Shown piece by piece: positions 14,877 through 17,581 of a stretch of 17,581 nt of DNA. The position numbers were made by a program, and so were the translations under genes. Position 1 is the first letter of the stretch. Each line of letters begins with the position of its first letter. The DNA comes from Gemmatimonadota bacterium (GTDB lineage Bacteria; Latescibacterota; UBA2968; UBA8231), in the NCBI GenBank assembly GCA_018673255.1, contig JABHDC010000205.1, positions 1-17,581 of the forward strand, in the 5' to 3' direction. A model generated the notes under the pieces. That model had not been told where the DNA came from and ran no database searches. It was given only the letters and a program-made list of their open reading frames with translations.

Positions 14877-15890
14877 ATGTCCTATCACGTCTATATATCC
14901 AACAGCGGCAGCAACTTTCTTTCGCACCTCGTCCTGAATGCTGACACCGGCCAGCTGGATGCGCGCGACAATATCGATCTGGGCGAGGCACCTGGTGCCA
15001 TCGCCACCGATGCGGCAGGGAAGCGCATGTGGATCTGCCTGCGCGCCAACAAGCAGTTCGCCAGTTTCGATATCGATCCGGTCAGCGGGTCCCTGAGTGC
15101 CACCGGCAGGGTCACCGTGCCGGACGGTTCGCCCTATATCCGCACGGATAACACCGACCGATTCCTGCTGGCGTCCTACTATGGTGCAGGTCACGTGTCG
15201 GTGCATGCGATCGCCGCCGATGGCACGTTGTCAGTCGATCCTCTGCAGTGGATCCCCACCGATACCCACGCACACAGCATTCAGACGGACCGCTCCAATC
15301 GATTCGCCTTCGTGCCCCACACGAATCCTCCCAATGCGATCTATCAGTTCTGTTTCGATGCGACGAATGGGGCACTCACGGCCAATGAGCCGGCCACGAT
15401 CCAGCCTTCCACGCCAGAAGGGCCCCGGCACTTCGTCTTCCATCCGACGAAGGATCTCTTCTATTCGGTCAATGAGAATGGCAGCACGGTTTCGGCCCAT
15501 CACTTCGATCCGGATTCGGGCACACTGTCAGGCTTCCAGGTGATCTCGACGCTGCCGGAGGGTTTTGACCCGGAAGAGAATACGACGGCGGAGATCACGA
15601 TCAGTGCAGATGGCCAGCACCTGTATGCCTCGAATCGCGGCCACGATACACTGGCCCTGTTCGATGTGGCCGAAGACGGCTCATTGTCGTTGAAGGCACA
15701 CTACGACACCGAGGCGACACCCCGATTCTTCTATCTGGATCCGACGGGGAAGTGGATGTTGTCCGTCGGACAGGATTCGGGTCGTATGAGTGTCTACGCC
15801 GTCGATCAGGCGACGGGTGCCCTGGCGCCGACGCAGAGGCTGGATGTCGGCGACGCGCCGCTCTGGATTGAGTTCGTCAACGCCGAGTAG
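14877..15890 (+). CDS. Seven-bladed beta-propeller lactonase (6-phosphogluconolactonase-like)
   Basis: A 337-aa protein of the lactonase/Pgl propeller family (PF10282 type), which hydrolyses sugar lactones or similar cyclic esters. The sequence shows repeated propeller blades, each with a '(D)..TG.L....' hairpin: NADTGQLDARD, DPVSGSLSATG, DATNGALTAN, DPDSGTLSGF, VAEDGSLSLK and DQATGALAPT. Family landmarks GPRHFVFHPTKDLFYSVNENG, AEITISADGQHLYASNRGHD and ATPRFFYLDPTGKWMLSVGQ are present. There is no signal peptide, so a cytosolic location is likely. The ribosome site is weak. It starts the plus-strand trio with the PhyH and glycosidase genes (3-bp gap, then 4-bp overlap), which supports a sugar or sugar-acid substrate (inference). 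Confidence 0.92.
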   Translation: MSYHVYISNSGSNFLSHLVLNADTGQLDARDNIDLGEAPGAIATDAAGKRMWICLRANKQFASFDIDPVSGSLSATGRVTVPDGSPYIRTDNTDRFLLASYYGAGHVSVHAIAADGTLSVDPLQWIPTDTHAHSIQTDRSNRFAFVPHTNPPNAIYQFCFDATNGALTANEPATIQPSTPEGPRHFVFHPTKDLFYSVNENGSTVSAHHFDPDSGTLSGFQVISTLPEGFDPEENTTAEITISADGQHLYASNRGHDTLALFDVAEDGSLSLKAHYDTEATPRFFYLDPTGKWMLSVGQDSGRMSVYAVDQATGALAPTQRLDVGDAPLWIEFVNAE

Positions 15891-15893
15891 GGG

Positions 15894-16772
15894 ATGGGAA
15901 GACAGATGGAGACTTCTGAAGTTTTCGAGCGACCCTTCCCCGCACTGACACCGGCGCAGCGGTATCATCTGGATGTCTTCGGTTATGTGGTGGTTGAGAA
16001 TACGCTGAGTGCGGCTGAGGTTGGCCGATTGCTGGAGGCCATGCAGCGGCTCAAGCATGATCTGGTGGCGGCAGGAGAGGGTGGCGTCGTGCGAGGGTGC
16101 CGCTTCAGTGCCCATCACCCCCATCACTGCCACTTCGCCCACATCCTGGAAGCCGACCCGGCCATCTATGACTACCTGACACATCCCCGTCTGGTCGGCT
16201 TTGCTGAGGAGCTGGTGGGGGGCAGTGTGCGGCTCGAAGAATCCGAGGCGGTCATCAACCGCCGGCCCGATGAGGAGTTGGCGGCAGATGCACCCTTTGG
16301 ATTCCACACGGGCACGAATGTCGATCAGGGCACCTACACCGAGAATGGCCTGTTCCACTGTACCTTCGTCAAAACGCTGACCAATCTCACCGAACTGGGC
16401 CCGGATGATGGCGGTACGGTCTGTATCGCCGGCAGTCACAAGATCAAGGCGCCGCGTGAGCAGATCATCGCCTGTGCCGACGCCGATCGATCCCTCATCC
16501 ACCAGGTCGTGGCACCGGCCGGTTCGACGTTGCTGTTCGGTGAGTCACTGATTCACGCGACGGGGCACATCCACTCAGACCGCGAGCGGGCCATCGTCAT
16601 CGGTGGTTACACGCCGACCATGTTCCAGGCCTGGAATGGGCAGGAGCCCAGCGAGGGATTTGTCGCTGCTGCCCCACCGTGCCATCAACCCCTGCTGTCG
16701 GGAAGCGATCGATGGACCTGGCATCGCCAGCATCGCACACTCGATATGGAAGTCGAGGACACCGCATCATGA
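15894..16772 (+). CDS. PhyH-family (phytanoyl-CoA dioxygenase-like) protein with HxG motif
   Basis: A 292-aa double-stranded beta-helix protein of the PhyH Fe(II)/2-oxoglutarate oxygenase family. The proximal motif normally HxD reads H138-T139-G140 (GFHTGTNVD). The family segment FVKTLTNLTELGPDDGGTV and the IAGSHK loop follow. The distal histidine is H221 in ESLIHATGHIH, with the 2-oxoglutarate-binding arginine probably R232. Loss of the carboxylate ligand is seen in Fe/2OG halogenases (HxA/HxG), where halide takes that place, but it may also mark a non-halogenating or alternative-ligand subgroup. A His-rich stretch HHPHHCHFAH lies at 74-83. The first ATG at 15894 has GGGG directly adjacent; the ATG at 15906 (four residues shorter) has a better-spaced GGGA. 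The substrate is unknown; its neighbours act on sugars. Confidence 0.85.
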   Translation: MGRQMETSEVFERPFPALTPAQRYHLDVFGYVVVENTLSAAEVGRLLEAMQRLKHDLVAAGEGGVVRGCRFSAHHPHHCHFAHILEADPAIYDYLTHPRLVGFAEELVGGSVRLEESEAVINRRPDEELAADAPFGFHTGTNVDQGTYTENGLFHCTFVKTLTNLTELGPDDGGTVCIAGSHKIKAPREQIIACADADRSLIHQVVAPAGSTLLFGESLIHATGHIHSDRERAIVIGGYTPTMFQAWNGQEPSEGFVAAAPPCHQPLLSGSDRWTWHRQHRTLDMEVEDTAS

Positions 16773-17581
16773 GCCGGACTGCACCACGCATTCAGACATC
16801 AGAGAAGTGGATCGACGCGCTGTTGCCGCAGATCCGTGATTTCCTCGCCCAGGATACCGTCGACTACTGCATAGATGGTGAGATGGTCCACGGGTATCGA
16901 TCTCCGGATTGCCCGGCCCTGTGGATTCGCGATCACTCCGATATCATGCGCGGCGCCCGTTACTTCGATGCAGATATGACGAGTGCCGTCACGCACTTCG
17001 CCGACACGCAACTGGGCAATGGCTCGTTCCACGACTTCGTCACATGCAACATGGACCGTGAGAACTGGACCAAGCATGTGCGTGTGCCCGTGGAGGCGGA
17101 TGTTGAATACCGTTGGGTGAAGGCCCTGTATCTGGCGTGGCAGGCGACAGGCGACGATGAGTGGATGGCTTCCATGTTGCCCCATGCAGAACGGGCCATG
17201 GCCTACATCCGGCAGAACAAGTGGCGCTGGAGTACCGAACACAATCTGGTGAAGCGGGCCCTGACGATGGATACGTGGGATTTCGACTATGTCAGCGCCG
17301 ATCAGCCGTGGCTCAATTTCCAGATCACCGACGATACCCACTGGGGGATCTTCCACGGGGACAACTCCGGCTACTACGAGGCGTATCTGTGTCTGAGTCG
17401 GTTATACCAGCATCTGGGAGATGACCGGGACGCCCAGCGTTGGTCGCAGGATGCCGAACAACTGCGCGAGCGAACCAATGCGCTGTGCTGGAATGGCACC
17501 TTCTACAGGCACCGTGTGCCTCTCGACGATTTCCGTGTGGAGGGTGTGGATGAGACCACACAACTGAGTCTGTCGAATCCC
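16769..17581 (+). CDS. Six-hairpin (alpha/alpha)6-barrel glycosidase, 3' end beyond window
   Basis: 271 codons read without interruption to the window edge. The sequence resembles the (alpha/alpha)6-barrel glycosidases (glycogen-debranching, GH63- or GH78-like superfamily). Typical segments are SPDCPALWIRDHSDIMRGAR near residue 50, VEADVEYRWVKALYLAWQAT near 110, HGDNSGYYEAYLCLSRLYQHL near 195-215, and the helix RWSQDAEQLRERTNALCWNG before a WNGTFYRH strand. No signal peptide is visible at the start. The ATG at 16769 overlaps the PhyH stop by 4 bp (ATGA). The acid and base residues cannot be assigned from this part alone and the exact GH family is uncertain. Together with the lactonase it points to carbohydrate breakdown. 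Confidence 0.82.
   Translation, partial: MSRTAPRIQTSEKWIDALLPQIRDFLAQDTVDYCIDGEMVHGYRSPDCPALWIRDHSDIMRGARYFDADMTSAVTHFADTQLGNGSFHDFVTCNMDRENWTKHVRVPVEADVEYRWVKALYLAWQATGDDEWMASMLPHAERAMAYIRQNKWRWSTEHNLVKRALTMDTWDFDYVSADQPWLNFQITDDTHWGIFHGDNSGYYEAYLCLSRLYQHLGDDRDAQRWSQDAEQLRERTNALCWNGTFYRHRVPLDDFRVEGVDETTQLSLSNP

Noticed and set aside
14776..14991. In-frame upstream extension of the GGT homologue to 14991
   Set aside because: It would overlap the divergent lactonase gene and adds a Cys/Arg-rich segment unlike the family; the ATG at 14775 begins just before the conserved opening.
15681..16502. 273-aa minus-strand open frame opposite the lactonase and PhyH genes
   Set aside because: Antisense shadow of two genes with strong motifs; no start signal or domain.
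1..17581. Mobile element, prophage, CRISPR or defence island
   Set aside because: No transposase, integrase, phage structural gene, terminal inverted repeats, spacer-repeat array or nuclease module is visible; gene content is metabolic and envelope-related.

Overview
The window is a gene-dense stretch of GC-rich chromosome with 17 protein-coding genes, two of them cut by the window edges. I see no rRNA, tRNA, CRISPR array, integrase or transposase. The cell is a diderm: an LptE-like lipoprotein, an exported S41 protease and a membrane-anchored M23 peptidase are present. Corrinoid methyl transfer beside an O2-dependent PhyH-type gene, a GHL10 lipoprotein and a GGT homologue resembles gene mixes seen in uncultured FCB-type lineages such as Latescibacterota. 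That placement is a low-confidence guess from memory.

Region A (1-7158, all minus strand) reads 5' to 3' as lipA, an APH-fold kinase, a GHL10-type lipoprotein, an unknown 218-aa protein, a UroD-fold methyltransferase, a B12-binding corrinoid protein, a four-cysteine 109-aa protein, and a RamA-like ferredoxin/ASKHA corrinoid activator that runs off the left edge. Junctions are 4-bp or 8-bp overlaps or gaps of 7 to 33 bp, so this is very probably one operon. A good sigma70-type promoter precedes lipA. The last four genes form a corrinoid methyl-transfer module: methyltransferase, corrinoid carrier, small Cys protein, and reductive reactivase. No MttB-, MtaB- or MtmB-type substrate methyltransferase is visible, so the substrate is unknown.

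Region B (7159-9650) holds a strong hairpin, a minus-strand C-terminal processing protease (S41), and a 372-bp gap with an exact TTGACA-17-TATAAT promoter facing right.

Region C (9651-11901, plus strand) is an envelope cluster: an M23 endopeptidase with a membrane anchor and coiled coil, a protein resembling the FlgT C-terminal domain, and an LptE-like lipoprotein. The last two overlap by 4 bp.

Region D (11915-14775, minus strand) is a two-gene unit of a gamma-glutamyltransferase homologue and an M20 deacylase/peptidase, 2 bp apart. Both suggest breakdown of amide or peptide compounds.

Region E (14877-17581, plus strand) diverges from D across a 101-bp gap containing an operator-like dyad. 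It encodes a seven-bladed lactonase, a PhyH-family protein in which the iron-ligand motif HxD reads HTG, and a six-hairpin glycosidase cut by the right edge. The gaps are 3 bp and a 4-bp overlap. Sugar or sugar-acid catabolism is a reasonable but unproven reading.

The most novel-looking items are the Cys4 protein and the 218-aa unknown embedded in the lipA/corrinoid operon, and the HxG-type PhyH protein.
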